The translations under genes were made by a program, and so were the position numbers. Source: Spirosoma sp. (lineage in GTDB: Bacteria > Bacteroidota > Bacteroidia > Cytophagales > Spirosomataceae). From it: a DNA stretch of 64,000 nucleotides. Positions 34,958 through 44,420 of this stretch are shown piece by piece. Below the pieces are notes generated by a model that was not told where the DNA came from, did not search any database, and worked only from the letters and a program-made list of their open reading frames with translations. The stretch spans positions 62,001-126,000 of the forward strand of contig NZ_JAPLET010000015.1 in the NCBI RefSeq assembly GCF_026391055.1, read 5' to 3'. Every line of letters begins with the position of its first letter. Position 1 is the first letter of the stretch.

Positions 34958-36565
34958 ATGAAATTACCCCCGGCAAATAGATTCATCCTTCTCTTCTCTC
35001 TACTTTGCCTGACACCCGCCTGGAGTCAGGCAGTTCTTGAGAAACCCCAGTCAACGACATTGAATCTGGCGGGTCCTGACGAACAGTTCGGGGCGTTGTT
35101 TGAAGCTGTTCAATTAAAAGCTGTTTTTCCAGATTCGAAAACATTTGCTGACTGCACGCCCAAATTTCCAATAGCCACCATTCTGGCGAACTATGAAAGT
35201 GCGCGGCAACGAAGCGACTTCGATCTGAAAACGTTTGTTACTCAGAATTTCACCCTACCCATCAAACCGGCGTCGGGCTATACCAGCAAAGCAGGCCAAA
35301 CGGCCCAGGAGCACATTACTGATCTATGGCCCGTACTTACCCGACCGGCATCGACCGGCACTAAAGCGGGTACTCCAGCGGGTTCACTAGTTTCCCTGCC
35401 CAAGCCTTACGTGGTACCGGGTGGCCGTTTTGGTGAAATCTACTATTGGGATAGCTATTTTACCATGCTCGGCTTGAAAGCATCCGGCCAGACGGCCCTG
35501 ATCCGGAACATGATCGACAACTTCGCCTATCTAATCCGAACGTTCGGCTTTATTCCCAACGGAAACCGGACGTATTTTTTAGGCCGGTCGCAACCACCGT
35601 TCTTTTCATTAATGGTCAACTTGCTCAGCGAAGTACAGGGCCGCCGTGTACTTGTCAGCTACTTGCCCGAGTTACAGAAAGAGTATAATTTCTGGATGGA
35701 TGGCAGAGAACAACTGACTGAAGAACGCCCGGCTTACCGGCGCGTGGTTCGGCTCGAAGAAGGAGTTTACCTGAACCGATATTATGATGATAAAATTACG
35801 CCACGGCCGGAGTCGTATAGAGAGGATGTTCAACTGGCAAAACGAACCAAAACCCCGGCCATACTCTACAAGCATATTCGAGCCGGGGCCGAGTCAGGCT
35901 GGGATTTCAGCAGCCGGTGGTTTCGCGATGGAAAGAACCTGAAGACCATTCATACAACAGATTTCATTCCGGTCGATTTAAATGCGCTTCTGGTTAATTT
36001 AGAACAAACACTCGCGGAAGGCTACCGACTGAAGGGCGACAAAGTGCAGTCAAAAAAATACACCGTCCTGGCGCAGCAACGGCGCGACGCTATCCTACGC
36101 TACTGCTGGAACGCCAAAAATCAATTCTTTTTTGATTACGATTTCGTTGCGGAGAAACTGTCGACGGTGTACTCACTTGCCGCTGTTTACCCCCTTTTTG
36201 TTCGAATTGCAACACCCGCGCAGGCCCAGGCGGTAGCTGTTACGCTGGAAAAATCGTTCCTGAAACCCGGTGGTCTGACAACGACGCTTATCCGAACCGG
36301 CGAGCAGTGGGATGCACCCAACGGCTGGGCACCCTTGCAGTGGCTATCCATCCGGGGCCTTCGTAATTACAATCAGGTACAACTGGCTAACAAGGTCAAG
36401 ACTAATTGGGTCAATGAAAACTTGCGGGTGTATAAAGCTTCCGGAAAAATGGTGGAAAAGTACGATGTTATTAGTACGGCCGCAGCCAAGGGAGGGGAAT
36501 ACCCCAATCAGGACGGCTTTGGCTGGACAAACGGGGTGCTCCTAACGCTGCTGACCGAAAAATGA
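34958..36565 (+). CDS. treA: Periplasmic trehalase (GH37)
   Basis: The enzyme splits trehalose into two glucose units. The 535-residue protein starts with a signal peptide (FILLFSLLCLTPAWSQA) at the ATG 34958. It carries both GH37 signatures: PGGRFGEIYYWDSYF (near residue 155) and EQWDAPNGWAPLQW (near 455), plus the RAGAESGWDFSSRWFRD segment with the catalytic Asp and the GGEYPNQDGFGWTNGV end. The signal peptide points to periplasmic action. Upstream frames to 34853 lack the signal-peptide logic. It stands alone between divergent and convergent neighbours. Confidence 0.96.
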   Translation: MKLPPANRFILLFSLLCLTPAWSQAVLEKPQSTTLNLAGPDEQFGALFEAVQLKAVFPDSKTFADCTPKFPIATILANYESARQRSDFDLKTFVTQNFTLPIKPASGYTSKAGQTAQEHITDLWPVLTRPASTGTKAGTPAGSLVSLPKPYVVPGGRFGEIYYWDSYFTMLGLKASGQTALIRNMIDNFAYLIRTFGFIPNGNRTYFLGRSQPPFFSLMVNLLSEVQGRRVLVSYLPELQKEYNFWMDGREQLTEERPAYRRVVRLEEGVYLNRYYDDKITPRPESYREDVQLAKRTKTPAILYKHIRAGAESGWDFSSRWFRDGKNLKTIHTTDFIPVDLNALLVNLEQTLAEGYRLKGDKVQSKKYTVLAQQRRDAILRYCWNAKNQFFFDYDFVAEKLSTVYSLAAVYPLFVRIATPAQAQAVAVTLEKSFLKPGGLTTTLIRTGEQWDAPNGWAPLQWLSIRGLRNYNQVQLANKVKTNWVNENLRVYKASGKMVEKYDVISTAAAKGGEYPNQDGFGWTNGVLLTLLTEK

Positions 36566-36676
36566 TTGCCTACTGTATTGTCTGATTATAATGATCGAGC
36601 TGATCTTTGGAGACAGACACCCGCGCTCGGCAACTTGGACTATGAGTTATTGAGAAGCAAAAGTGCTGAAAACAAT

Positions 36677-36708
36677 AAAAGCCGCCTGAACTGAATCAAG
36701 CGGCTTTT
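36677..36708. terminator. Bidirectional terminator trehalase/tRNA-Gln
   Basis: AAAAGCCGC (36677-36685) and GCGGCTTTT (36700-36708) form a 9-bp stem. T-runs are present on both sides, so it can end the trehalase transcript on the plus strand and the tRNA transcript on the minus strand. Confidence 0.85.
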
Positions 36709-36713
36709 TCTTG

Positions 36714-36784
36714 TAGTCCGAGAAGGATTCGAACCTCCACAAACAGAACCAAAATCTGTCGTACTACCCTTATACTATCGGACT
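36714..36784 (-). tRNA. tRNA-Gln (anticodon TTG)
   Basis: On the minus strand the 71-nt sequence folds as a cloverleaf. The acceptor stem is AGTCCGA with TCGGACT and discriminator A. The anticodon stem ACAGA/TCTGT surrounds TTTTGGT, giving anticodon TTG. The T-loop is TTCGAAT. CCA is not encoded. It reads CAA glutamine codons. A promoter box lies 18 nt upstream and a terminator 6 nt downstream. Confidence 0.93.
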
Positions 36785-36802
36785 GTTTTGTAATTGCGAG
36801 TG

Positions 36803-36835
36803 CAAAGGTACTTTATTTTAGGGGTTAAAAACAAG
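36803..36835 (-). promoter_or_regulatory. Predicted promoter of tRNA-Gln
   Basis: On the minus strand TACCTTTG (36803-36810) matches TAnnTTTG and a CTTG (36832-36835) stands 21 nt above it. The distance to the tRNA 5' end is short, as expected for a tRNA transcript. Confidence 0.5.
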
Positions 36836-36871
36836 TACTGGCACAAAAAAAATAGCTTTTTTGTGCCAGTA
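36836..36871 (-). terminator. Terminator of fabD
   Basis: Arms TACTGGCACAAAAAA (36836-36850) and its exact complement (36857-36871) form a 15-bp stem with a 6-nt loop, followed on the minus strand by TTGTTTTTAA. It lies 38 bp past the fabD stop. Confidence 0.8.
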
Positions 36872-36909
36872 AATAGCCTTCCGATTGATTTTCAGGCGGC
36901 TATCAATTC

Positions 36910-37785
36910 TTAAATACCGGTAACGGGCGTGGCAGAACTGATCTTTTTTATCAATCCCTGCAATACTTTGCCCGGTCCGCACTCGTAAAACTCCGTAGCG
37001 CCATCAGCCACCATTCGTTCAATGGACTGTGTCCATCGTACCGGCGACGTTAATTGGGCAATCAGATTTGCTTTGATCTGGTCGGGGTCTGTAGTGGGTT
37101 CCGCGTTGACGTTCTGATAAACCGGGCAGCGGGGAGCAGTGAACGGCATATTCTGAACGGCTTCGGCAAATTCGGTACGCGCGGGTTCCATAAAAGGCGA
37201 GTGAAACGCCCCACCAACCGGCAGCAGCACCACCCGTTTGGCACCAGCCGCTTTTAATCGTTCTTCGGCCAGTTTAATGCCCGCCACACTACCGGAAATA
37301 ACCACCTGACCGGGACAGTTGTAATTGGCCGGTACCACAATTTCTTCAGTGATTTCGGCGCATACCCGTTCAATGGCCTCATCGGCCAGACCCAGCACAG
37401 CCGCCATCGTTGATTCGACCAGTTCGCAGGCCCGTTGCATGGCCGTTGCCCGAACAGATGCCAGTCGTAGACCGTCTTCGAACAAGAGTACACCAGCCGC
37501 CGTCAGGGCCGATAGCTCGCCCAGTGAATGGCCCGCCACCATAGCCGGGGCAAAGGAGTCGCTGGTGAGCGCCGTAACAACACCGTGCAGGAAAACGGCG
37601 GGCTGCGTATAAATCGTTTGTTTGAGGTCGTCGTCGGTCCCTTCAAACATAATATCGGTCAGGTTATAGCCCAACACCTCATTGGCCTGGTCGAATAACC
37701 GCCGGGCAGCATCGGACTGTTGATAGAGGTCTTTGCCCATACCTCGAAACTGGGAGCCCTGACCGGGAAATACGTATGCTTTCAT
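36910..37785 (-). CDS. fabD: Malonyl-CoA:ACP transacylase
   Basis: FabD loads malonate onto acyl carrier protein for fatty-acid elongation. The 291-residue protein starts KAYVFPGQGSQFRGMGKDLY and has the active-site Ser in MVAGHSLGELSALTAAG, the conserved Arg in ASVRATAMQ, NYNCPGQVVISG, and the catalytic His in VGGAFHSPFM. It ends FYECGPGKVLQGLIKKI. The length is usual. No other fab gene is adjacent. It is divergent from sdhC across 372 bp. Confidence 0.97.
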   Translation of the reverse strand: MKAYVFPGQGSQFRGMGKDLYQQSDAARRLFDQANEVLGYNLTDIMFEGTDDDLKQTIYTQPAVFLHGVVTALTSDSFAPAMVAGHSLGELSALTAAGVLLFEDGLRLASVRATAMQRACELVESTMAAVLGLADEAIERVCAEITEEIVVPANYNCPGQVVISGSVAGIKLAEERLKAAGAKRVVLLPVGGAFHSPFMEPARTEFAEAVQNMPFTAPRCPVYQNVNAEPTTDPDQIKANLIAQLTSPVRWTQSIERMVADGATEFYECGPGKVLQGLIKKISSATPVTGI

Positions 37786-38157
37786 AGTAGAGATGAACTA
37801 ACTGATGGTGCAAAATAGCCGGATAATTATGGTTGTTCAAAAGATAAATCCATGTTGCCGGACTAATGCACTGTTTATCATTGGTTTATTAGGAACCCTG
37901 CCGCCTATCAGAAGCAACGAATTTATCTTCTGATAGCTACCTAATTAAAACCGGAGCAAATCGAACAAACATTTATAACACACTGTTGAGAAATTAGCGT
38001 GATAGTGCAATTTATATCGACTGTAAATAAAGTTATAAAACGGCTGATAATACCGCTTAACCTTGTTTCCATCGGGATTGTGCTTTAGCTTTGATGCGCC
38101 GTTTAAAGCGGCTTTTTTTCAATAGTTTACCACTAAAATTTTCGTGTCGTTCACCGT
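37786..38157. other. Divergent intergenic region fabD/sdhC
   Basis: The 372-bp gap is AT-rich and contains no gene I can support. It holds a 10-bp perfect hairpin, CTATCAGAAG (37905-37914) with CTTCTGATAG (37927-37936), and the predicted sdhC promoter near its right end. The hairpin has no T-run; it may be an operator or leader structure. Confidence 0.5.
38063..38093 (+). promoter_or_regulatory. Predicted promoter of sdhCAB
   Basis: TTGT (38063-38066) and TAGCTTTG (38086-38093, matching TAnnTTTG) are spaced by 19 nt. The expected transcript starts about 60 nt before the sdhC ATG. Confidence 0.6.
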
Positions 38158-38853
38158 ATGGCTTGGGTAACACAAACTCTCTCCAGCTCCCTCGGCCGCA
38201 AGGTCATTATGTCGTTAACGGGACTGTTTTTAAGTACTTTTCTGATTGTACATATGGCTGGTAATCTCCAGCTGTTCAAGGGTGATGGCGGAAGGGCCTT
38301 CAATGAGTATACGTACTTCATGACCCACAATCCGGTTATTATGACCGTTTCCTATTTGCTTTACACCTCGATTCTGGTTCACGCGCTGATGGCCTTCGTG
38401 CTGACACGCCATAACCAGGCATCGCGGCCCGTTAAGTATGCGTACAGTAAGCCGGAAGCGAATAGTGACTGGTCGTCCCGGAATATGGGTATTTTGGGAA
38501 CCATCCTCCTGTTATTTATCATTATTCACATGCGTACATTCTGGTACGAAATGCACTTCGGTTCGGTCCCAATGGCTGAGTACGATGGCAAGCAGTACAA
38601 GAATTTATACGCTGTAGTACAGGTAGCCTTTGGCGAGTGGTGGTATGTACTCCTGTATGTTGTTTGTATGGGGGCTCTTGGCTATCACCTGGCTCATGGG
38701 TTTCAGAGTGGCTTTCAGTCGCTCGGTGTTCGGCATAAGAAATACACGCCCCTTATTGAAGCTCTTGGCAAGTACTTCTTCGCCATTATTATCCCGCTGG
38801 CTTTTGCAGCAATGCCAATTTATGTGTTTTTACAGGTTCACCATATAATTTAA
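38158..38853 (+). CDS. sdhC: Succinate dehydrogenase cytochrome b subunit
   Basis: This is the membrane anchor of complex II in the fused, five-helix form used by Bacteroidota and the fumarate-reductase type enzymes. The 231-residue protein shows SSLGRKVIMSLTGLFLSTFLIVHMAGNL, YLLYTSILVHALMAFVLTRHN, FIIIHMRTFWYEM, and a C-terminal GALGYHLAHGFQSGFQSLG. The His residues in these helices are likely haem b ligands. It passes electrons to menaquinone. It is the first gene of sdhCAB, with the predicted promoter about 65 nt upstream. Confidence 0.95.
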   Translation: MAWVTQTLSSSLGRKVIMSLTGLFLSTFLIVHMAGNLQLFKGDGGRAFNEYTYFMTHNPVIMTVSYLLYTSILVHALMAFVLTRHNQASRPVKYAYSKPEANSDWSSRNMGILGTILLLFIIIHMRTFWYEMHFGSVPMAEYDGKQYKNLYAVVQVAFGEWWYVLLYVVCMGALGYHLAHGFQSGFQSLGVRHKKYTPLIEALGKYFFAIIIPLAFAAMPIYVFLQVHHII

Positions 38854-38928
38854 TGAGTTAATGGGTGGATAACACAGAGGCTACTTTAGCTGGAAACGGT
38901 CTATTCACTCAATCACTCATTCACTCAT
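38853..38928. repeat. Weak inverted repeat sdhC/sdhA
   Basis: ATGAGTTAATGGGTG (from 38853) and ATCACTCATTCACTCAT (38912-38928) pair with three or four mismatches or gaps. It is the poorest member of the intergenic inverted-repeat set but uses the same AATG words and lies between co-transcribed genes. Confidence 0.4.
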
Positions 38929-38942
38929 TGACAATTGGACAA

Positions 38943-40880
38943 ATGAAACTGGAATCAAAAATCCCCGCAGGCCCTTTAGCCGAGAAATGGGCCCGGCACA
39001 AGTTTTCGCTGAAGCTGGTCAACCCGGCCAACAAGCGTAAATACGAAATTATTGTAGTGGGTACAGGGCTGGCAGGCGCATCGGCGGCTGCTTCACTGGC
39101 TGAACTGGGTTATAACGTTAAGGCGTTCTGTTTCCAGGATAGCCCACGTCGGGCGCACTCCATTGCCGCTCAGGGTGGTATCAACGCAGCCAAGAATTAC
39201 CAGAACGACGGCGACAGCGTGTTCCGCCTGTTCTACGATACAATTAAAGGTGGCGATTATCGGGCACGGGAAGCCAACGTACACCGGTTAGCCGAAGTTA
39301 GCGTCAACATTATTGATCAGTGCGTAGCGCAGGGCGTTCCCTTCGCTCGTGAGTACGGCGGTACACTGGCCAACCGTTCATTCGGTGGTGCTCAGGTGTC
39401 GCGTACATTCTACGCACGTGGCCAGACAGGTCAGCAACTGCTGCTGGGTGCCTATTCGGCGCTGAGCCGTCAGGTAGCCAACGGGAAAGTGAAATTGTAC
39501 CCACGTACCGAAATGCTCGACCTCGTGGTTGAAGGCGGTAAAGCACGGGGTATCATCACCCGGAACCTGATCACCGGTAAAATAGAATCACATTCAGCGC
39601 ATGCTGTGTTGCTTTGCACAGGTGGCTATGGCAACGTATTCTACCTGTCGACAAACGCGATGGGCAGCAACGTAACCGCAGCTTGGCGGGCACACAAGAA
39701 AGGGGCTTTGTTTGGTAACCCTTGCTTTACCCAAATTCACCCAACCTGTATTCCGGTATCGGGCCACTACCAGTCGAAGCTGACGCTGATGTCGGAGTCG
39801 CTACGGAACGATGGCCGGGTGTGGGCACCCAAGTCGAAAGAAGACGCAGTACGCATTCAGAAAGGCGAAATAAAGCCAACAGATCTGGCCGAAGACGCCC
39901 GCGATTACTTCTTGGAGCGCCGTTATCCGGCCTTCGGAAACCTGGTTCCCCGCGACGTGGCTTCGCGTAATGCGAAATACGTTTGCGATGAAGGCCGGGG
40001 TGTGAGTAAAACCGGTTTGGCCGTTTATCTGGATTTCGCTGATGCTATCAAGCGCGACGGACGGAAAACGATCGAGGCTAAATACGGTAACCTTTTCGAG
40101 ATGTACGAAAAGATCACCGGTGAGAACCCGTACGAACTGCCGATGATGATCTACCCCGCTGTTCACTACACGATGGGCGGTTTGTGGGTCGATTACAACT
40201 TGATGACAACTATTCCCGGTCTGTACGCACTCGGCGAGGCTAACTTCTCCGACCATGGTGCTAACCGTCTTGGTGCTTCGGCGCTGATGCAGGGACTGGC
40301 AGACGGATATTTCGTAATTCCATACACCGTTGGCGACTATCTGGCAACGATTGGGCCGGCTGATAAAATACCCGTTGATTCGCCAGCATTTAAGGAAGCC
40401 GAGCAGAAAGTACACGCTCAGGTGAACCAACTGCTGTCTATCAAAGGTGAGCGTCCGGTTGATGACCTACATAAGGAACTCGGTCACATCATGTGGGAGT
40501 ATTGCGGTATGTCACGCACGGCCGAAGGGCTGAAACTGGCCAAGCAGAAGATTCAGGCGTTGAAGAAAGAGTTCTGGACCAACGTAAAAGTACTGGGTGA
40601 TTCGGAAGAGATGAACCAGGCGTTAGAACAGGCCGCTCGGGTTGCCGACTTCATTGAACTGGGCGAACTGATGGTCGACGATGCGCTGAACCGCGAAGAG
40701 TCCTGCGGTGGTCACTTCCGGGAGGAACACCAGACACCCGATGGTGAAGCCTTACGTGACGATGAAAACTTCGCTTACGTAGCTGCGTGGGAGTACCAGG
40801 GTGAAAATCAGCCCGAACTGCTTAATAAAGAGATTCTCGAATTCGAGAACGTTAAACTGACACAGCGGAGTTATAAATAA
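38943..40880 (+). CDS. sdhA: Succinate dehydrogenase/fumarate reductase flavoprotein
   Basis: SdhA oxidises succinate to fumarate with covalent FAD. The 645-residue protein starts [16 protein letters not shown] at 38943; a GTG at 38865 would add 26 residues read through the intergenic repeat. It has the dinucleotide fold [21 protein letters not shown], the FAD-linking His in [17 protein letters not shown], the substrate Arg regions and the [21 protein letters not shown] segment. The long C-terminal part is like the Bacteroidota frdA/sdhA type. It is the second gene of sdhCAB. Confidence 0.97.
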   Translation: MKLESKIPAGPLAEKWARHKFSLKLVNPANKRKYEIIVVGTGLAGASAAASLAELGYNVKAFCFQDSPRRAHSIAAQGGINAAKNYQNDGDSVFRLFYDTIKGGDYRAREANVHRLAEVSVNIIDQCVAQGVPFAREYGGTLANRSFGGAQVSRTFYARGQTGQQLLLGAYSALSRQVANGKVKLYPRTEMLDLVVEGGKARGIITRNLITGKIESHSAHAVLLCTGGYGNVFYLSTNAMGSNVTAAWRAHKKGALFGNPCFTQIHPTCIPVSGHYQSKLTLMSESLRNDGRVWAPKSKEDAVRIQKGEIKPTDLAEDARDYFLERRYPAFGNLVPRDVASRNAKYVCDEGRGVSKTGLAVYLDFADAIKRDGRKTIEAKYGNLFEMYEKITGENPYELPMMIYPAVHYTMGGLWVDYNLMTTIPGLYALGEANFSDHGANRLGASALMQGLADGYFVIPYTVGDYLATIGPADKIPVDSPAFKEAEQKVHAQVNQLLSIKGERPVDDLHKELGHIMWEYCGMSRTAEGLKLAKQKIQALKKEFWTNVKVLGDSEEMNQALEQAARVADFIELGELMVDDALNREESCGGHFREEHQTPDGEALRDDENFAYVAAWEYQGENQPELLNKEILEFENVKLTQRSYK

Positions 40881-40881
40881 T

Positions 40882-40973
40882 AGTTGGTAAGTCGGTAAGT
40901 CGGTAAGTCGGTAAGTGGCTGACGCCGGAACAATTCATACGTCAGCACTTACTGACTTACTGACTTACCAACT
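40882..40973. repeat. Intergenic inverted repeat sdhA/sdhB, GTAAGTC words
   Basis: The left arm 40882-40924 is a tandem of GGTAAGTC words, and the right arm 40940-40973 is its complement except for two G/A differences, one missing 8-nt unit and one missing base. Both ends match exactly (AGTTGGTAAGTC and CTGACG). The octamer is the same as in the sucA/sucB repeat. Confidence 0.85.
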
Positions 40974-40995
40974 TATTGACTCACTGACTGTAATC

Positions 40996-41754
40996 ATGAA
41001 AATTAACCTAAAAGTCTGGAGACAGAAAAATAATAATACGGCTGGTAAACTGGTTGACTACCAGCTGGATAACGTATCGGAAGATATGTCTTTTCTGGAG
41101 ATGTTCGACGTTTTGAACGATTCACTAACCCGGAAAGGCGAAGATCCCGTTACGTTCGACCACGACTGCCGCGAGGGTATTTGCGGGATGTGCTCCATGT
41201 ACATTAACGGTCGGGCGCACGGCCCACAAACCGGCGCAACCACCTGCCAACTGCACATGCGGTCGTTCAACGATGGCGATACTATCGTGGTTGAACCCTG
41301 GCGCGCTCGGGCGTTCCCGGTCATCAAGGATTTGATGGTCGACCGATCGGCGTTTGACCGAATCATTCAGTCGGGTGGTTATGTATCGGTGAATACGGGC
41401 TCGGCACGTGATGCCAATGAAATCCTGATTCCGCGTACCGTGGCCGACGAAGCGATGGATGCCGCTGCCTGTATTGGTTGTGGTGCCTGCGTTGCTGCCT
41501 GTAAAAATGCGTCGGCTATGCTGTTTGTTTCGGCAAAAGTATCTCAACTGGCTATTTTACCACAGGGGCATTCGGAGCACAAGGAACGGGCTGAGCGGAT
41601 GGTAGCGCAGATGGACGCCGAAGGATTTGGTGCCTGCTCGTTTACGGGTGCGTGCTCAGTTGAATGTCCGAAGTCAATTTCTCTTGATCACATTGCCCGT
41701 ATGAACCGGGAATACCTTGGTGCAAAACTATCGTCGGAAAACGTTCAGGGTTAG
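40996..41754 (+). CDS. sdhB: Succinate dehydrogenase iron-sulfur subunit
   Basis: SdhB carries electrons from FAD to the membrane subunit. The 252-residue protein begins [17 protein letters not shown] at 40996; a longer frame to 40915 reads the intergenic repeat as protein. The [2Fe-2S] Cys are in [16 protein letters not shown] and TTCQL. The [4Fe-4S] and [3Fe-4S] Cys are in [16 protein letters not shown] and [14 protein letters not shown]. It closes the sdhCAB operon, and a terminator follows 24 bp after the stop. Confidence 0.96.
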   Translation: MKINLKVWRQKNNNTAGKLVDYQLDNVSEDMSFLEMFDVLNDSLTRKGEDPVTFDHDCREGICGMCSMYINGRAHGPQTGATTCQLHMRSFNDGDTIVVEPWRARAFPVIKDLMVDRSAFDRIIQSGGYVSVNTGSARDANEILIPRTVADEAMDAAACIGCGACVAACKNASAMLFVSAKVSQLAILPQGHSEHKERAERMVAQMDAEGFGACSFTGACSVECPKSISLDHIARMNREYLGAKLSSENVQG

Positions 41755-41777
41755 ACGATAGGCTTGCGAATAAACTG

Positions 41778-41812
41778 ATCCGGTACTCCTGCAAAGGGTA
41801 CCGGATTTTTTG
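41778..41812 (+). terminator. Intrinsic terminator of sdhCAB
   Basis: ATCCGGTAC (41778-41786) and GTACCGGAT (41798-41806) form a 9-bp stem followed by T6. Confidence 0.88.
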
Positions 41813-41895
41813 TTGTATCATTATTTCCTGGAAAATATACCTTGTATTTCTAAAATAAGTAATCGGATACTTAGGCTATTTAGGAAAAGGACGCG

Positions 41896-41903
41896 TAGCT
41901 TTG
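41896..41903 (+). promoter_or_regulatory. Possible -7 box before the GtrA-like gene
   Basis: TAGCTTTG matches TAnnTTTG 19 nt before the ATG at 41922. The -33 box is not evident. Confidence 0.35.
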
Positions 41904-41921
41904 CCCACTTATTAGTGGAAT

Positions 41922-42410
41922 ATGGCGAGTGAGCTTTTCAACCGCAGGGATATCCTTGCTTATTTTATTGTTGCCGCAATAGGCGCTTCCTTACAACTTG
42001 TTGCCGGAAGTTTATTTCAGGATTGGTTTACGTTTAGTTATGAGCAAGCGTTGCTGGCAGGTTATGTCATTGCTTTTGTCGTTGGCTTCTTTCTAACGAA
42101 ACTCTTTGCCTTCAACGCAAAGAACTCCACCAAAACCCGCCGGGAAGCTGTCAAGTTTACCCTTGTTTCCATCGTTTCATGTCTGATTACCGTATATGGA
42201 TCGTCTCTATTATACGACTACTCGGTCAGTAAATTCGATATACTTACGGTTGTAATGCCGCTCTCCGTCAAGCAGGTAAATGTCAATAAACTGGTGGCGC
42301 ATACGACAGGCATGGGAGTTAGCTTCCTGAGTAATTACATTTTGCACAAGACCTTCACCTTTCACAATACAGGCTTCTACGAACGGCTAAAACGACTGTT
42401 GAATTTATAG
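41922..42410 (+). CDS. GtrA-like membrane protein
   Basis: The 162-residue protein has four predicted membrane segments (about residues 13-30, 42-60, 76-96, 118-138) and the GtrA pattern of a Phe/Leu-rich second helix followed by a basic turn (GYVIAFVVGFFLTKLFAFN) and SFLSNYILHKTFTF near the end. GtrA-like proteins often act in moving lipid-linked sugars for surface glycan decoration. No glycosyltransferase is next to it, but glycan-active enzymes follow downstream. The 266-bp gap that follows shows no feature I can name. Confidence 0.82.
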   Translation: MASELFNRRDILAYFIVAAIGASLQLVAGSLFQDWFTFSYEQALLAGYVIAFVVGFFLTKLFAFNAKNSTKTRREAVKFTLVSIVSCLITVYGSSLLYDYSVSKFDILTVVMPLSVKQVNVNKLVAHTTGMGVSFLSNYILHKTFTFHNTGFYERLKRLLNL

Positions 42411-42676
42411 CGTCGGATCGTTCAGCCATCGGGCCGATTTCAGATAGTACTTTTCCTTTCTTCCTGAGCACCCTCTTTCCTGCGGATAGCCGACCGGGAG
42501 GGTTAGAAATCCTTGTGGCCTTTCTTTGATAAGTTGGGGTCGACTGATGAGTACTGTTCCGCCAGAACGCTTATCCGTTAGCTGGCGGTGGGGCAGAGGG
42601 AATATATAAGGGTTACCACATACTGGATCATAAAGCCCTGCTCGATTGTAGGACTGCCATTCACAGATGCTTTGAT

Positions 42677-44383
42677 ATGGACAGACGGAATTTTATTTCG
42701 ATTAGTGCAACGTCCCTCAGCCTTTTGCCGCTAACCGGATTTGCCGACATTTACATCACCACAGTGCGCAAACCGGCCTGGCTGCTCGACTGGATTGCCA
42801 TCAACGACCGACAACTGCCTAACTACGGGCTCATAAAGGTAACAGATACAAACAGCCCGTATGCCGGAGGCTACCTAAATGAAGCCGACATGCCGAACCC
42901 ACAATCTACCAGCGGGTTTCTGATGAGAGCCGGTATGCTGTTCGCAACGCCCGAATCGAGCTATTATCAGTCGGCCAAACTGCTGGGGGAGATTGAGGCT
43001 GCGGCTCGATGCATGCTCAAATTCCAGCATTCGGACGGCACCATCGATTACCTCGACACTAATTTTCACTCGACACCCGACACCGCCTTTGTGCTGGAGA
43101 ACATCGTTCCGGCCTACAGATTCCTGAATGAATCGAATGTCAAAGGTACCAACACCGCCCTCGGACTGCTGAAAACATTCCTGACCAAGGCCGGTGACGC
43201 CCTGATTGTAGGCGGGATTCACACACCTAACCACCGTTGGGTCGTCTCGGCAGCTCTGACCAAGTTAAATGAATTGTTCCCAAATCCACGTTATACAGGC
43301 CGAATCGACCAATGGCTGGCAGAACATATCGACATCGACCCCGACGGGCAGTTTAACGAAAAGAGCACCAACAGCTATTCGCCCATCGTCGACCGGTCGC
43401 TGATTATTATGGCCAGAGGTTTAAAAAAAACTGAGTTGCTCGAGTCTGTCCGCCGGAATTTGATGATGACACTCTACTACGTACATCCTAATGGCGAAGT
43501 GGTGACCGAGGGCTCTAACCGGCAGGATAAAGGTACTATTGGCAATATGTCGCGGTACTATTATTGTTATCGCTACATGGCGTTGCTCGACAAAAACGGC
43601 GAGATGGCGGCCATGTGTCGCTTGATTGAAAAGACATGCCCAAAAGAGCAACTGGCCGGTTACCTCGATTATTTTCTCGAAGACCCTACGCTCTGGAACG
43701 AACTGCCTCCCAGCAAACCGCTGCCGACCAGTTACGCCAAAGCGTTTCCATATTCGGGCGTAGTGCGCATTCGACGGGAAGGGTGGGATGCCACACTGCT
43801 ATCGAACAATGCGGCCTGGCTCACCTTTCATAAAGGAAATGCCGTTTTGCAGGGAATGCGGGTAGCTGCATCGTTCTTTGGCAAGGGGCAATTTCAACCT
43901 GCCAAAATTGAACAGCAGGGCAATGCTTGGGTGATGCGCCAGTCGATGGAGGGGCCGTACTATCAACCCATAGCGACCGATAAAATTGACGCCAATGGCG
44001 ACTGGGACAAAATGCCCAGAACCGACCGCCCCCAGAGTGAAATCCAGAAACTTGATGCCACCGTTACGATTACCGAAGTTAACAACGGGCTCCGCATCGA
44101 CGTCGAGTTGTCGGGTACAGACAACGTTCCGGTAGCACTGGAACTGATTTTCCGGCCGGGCGGTACGCTGGGGGGCGTTACCAAACACCCAAAAAAAGAC
44201 AACGCCTTTCTCTTATCCGACGAAGCGGGTACATACGCCGTTGGTACCGATATCATCCGGTTTGGGCCGGGGAGAGTACAGCACAAAGGGGTACAACTGC
44301 GGGGTGCTGTTCCGGCAATAGAAGCGCCAACGGTTTACCTGACCGGCTACACACCGTTTAAGCACAGTCTGTTTTTGGGGTAG
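42677..44383 (+). CDS. Exported protein of unknown activity, toroid/lyase-like
   Basis: The 568-residue protein starts with a Tat-like signal (MDRRNFISISATSLSLLPL). The first two thirds are helix-rich with repeated hairpins (e.g. YYQSAKLLGEIEAAARCMLKF, NMSRYYYCYRYMALLDK), which recalls the alpha/alpha toroid of heparinase II/III and alginate lyase families. The last third looks beta-structured (ATVTITEVNNGLRIDVELSG). I cannot assign an enzyme family with confidence. Its place ahead of GH95 and GH92 genes suggests a role in glycan breakdown. Confidence 0.55.
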   Translation: MDRRNFISISATSLSLLPLTGFADIYITTVRKPAWLLDWIAINDRQLPNYGLIKVTDTNSPYAGGYLNEADMPNPQSTSGFLMRAGMLFATPESSYYQSAKLLGEIEAAARCMLKFQHSDGTIDYLDTNFHSTPDTAFVLENIVPAYRFLNESNVKGTNTALGLLKTFLTKAGDALIVGGIHTPNHRWVVSAALTKLNELFPNPRYTGRIDQWLAEHIDIDPDGQFNEKSTNSYSPIVDRSLIIMARGLKKTELLESVRRNLMMTLYYVHPNGEVVTEGSNRQDKGTIGNMSRYYYCYRYMALLDKNGEMAAMCRLIEKTCPKEQLAGYLDYFLEDPTLWNELPPSKPLPTSYAKAFPYSGVVRIRREGWDATLLSNNAAWLTFHKGNAVLQGMRVAASFFGKGQFQPAKIEQQGNAWVMRQSMEGPYYQPIATDKIDANGDWDKMPRTDRPQSEIQKLDATVTITEVNNGLRIDVELSGTDNVPVALELIFRPGGTLGGVTKHPKKDNAFLLSDEAGTYAVGTDIIRFGPGRVQHKGVQLRGAVPAIEAPTVYLTGYTPFKHSLFLG

Positions 44384-44420
44384 CTTGAGTTATACAAGTA
44401 GTTAATGTTGCCCTACTATC

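Noticed and set aside
38865..38942. N-terminal extension of SdhA from a GTG start
   Set aside because: It would translate the intergenic repeat and has no family support; the ATG at 38943 fits.
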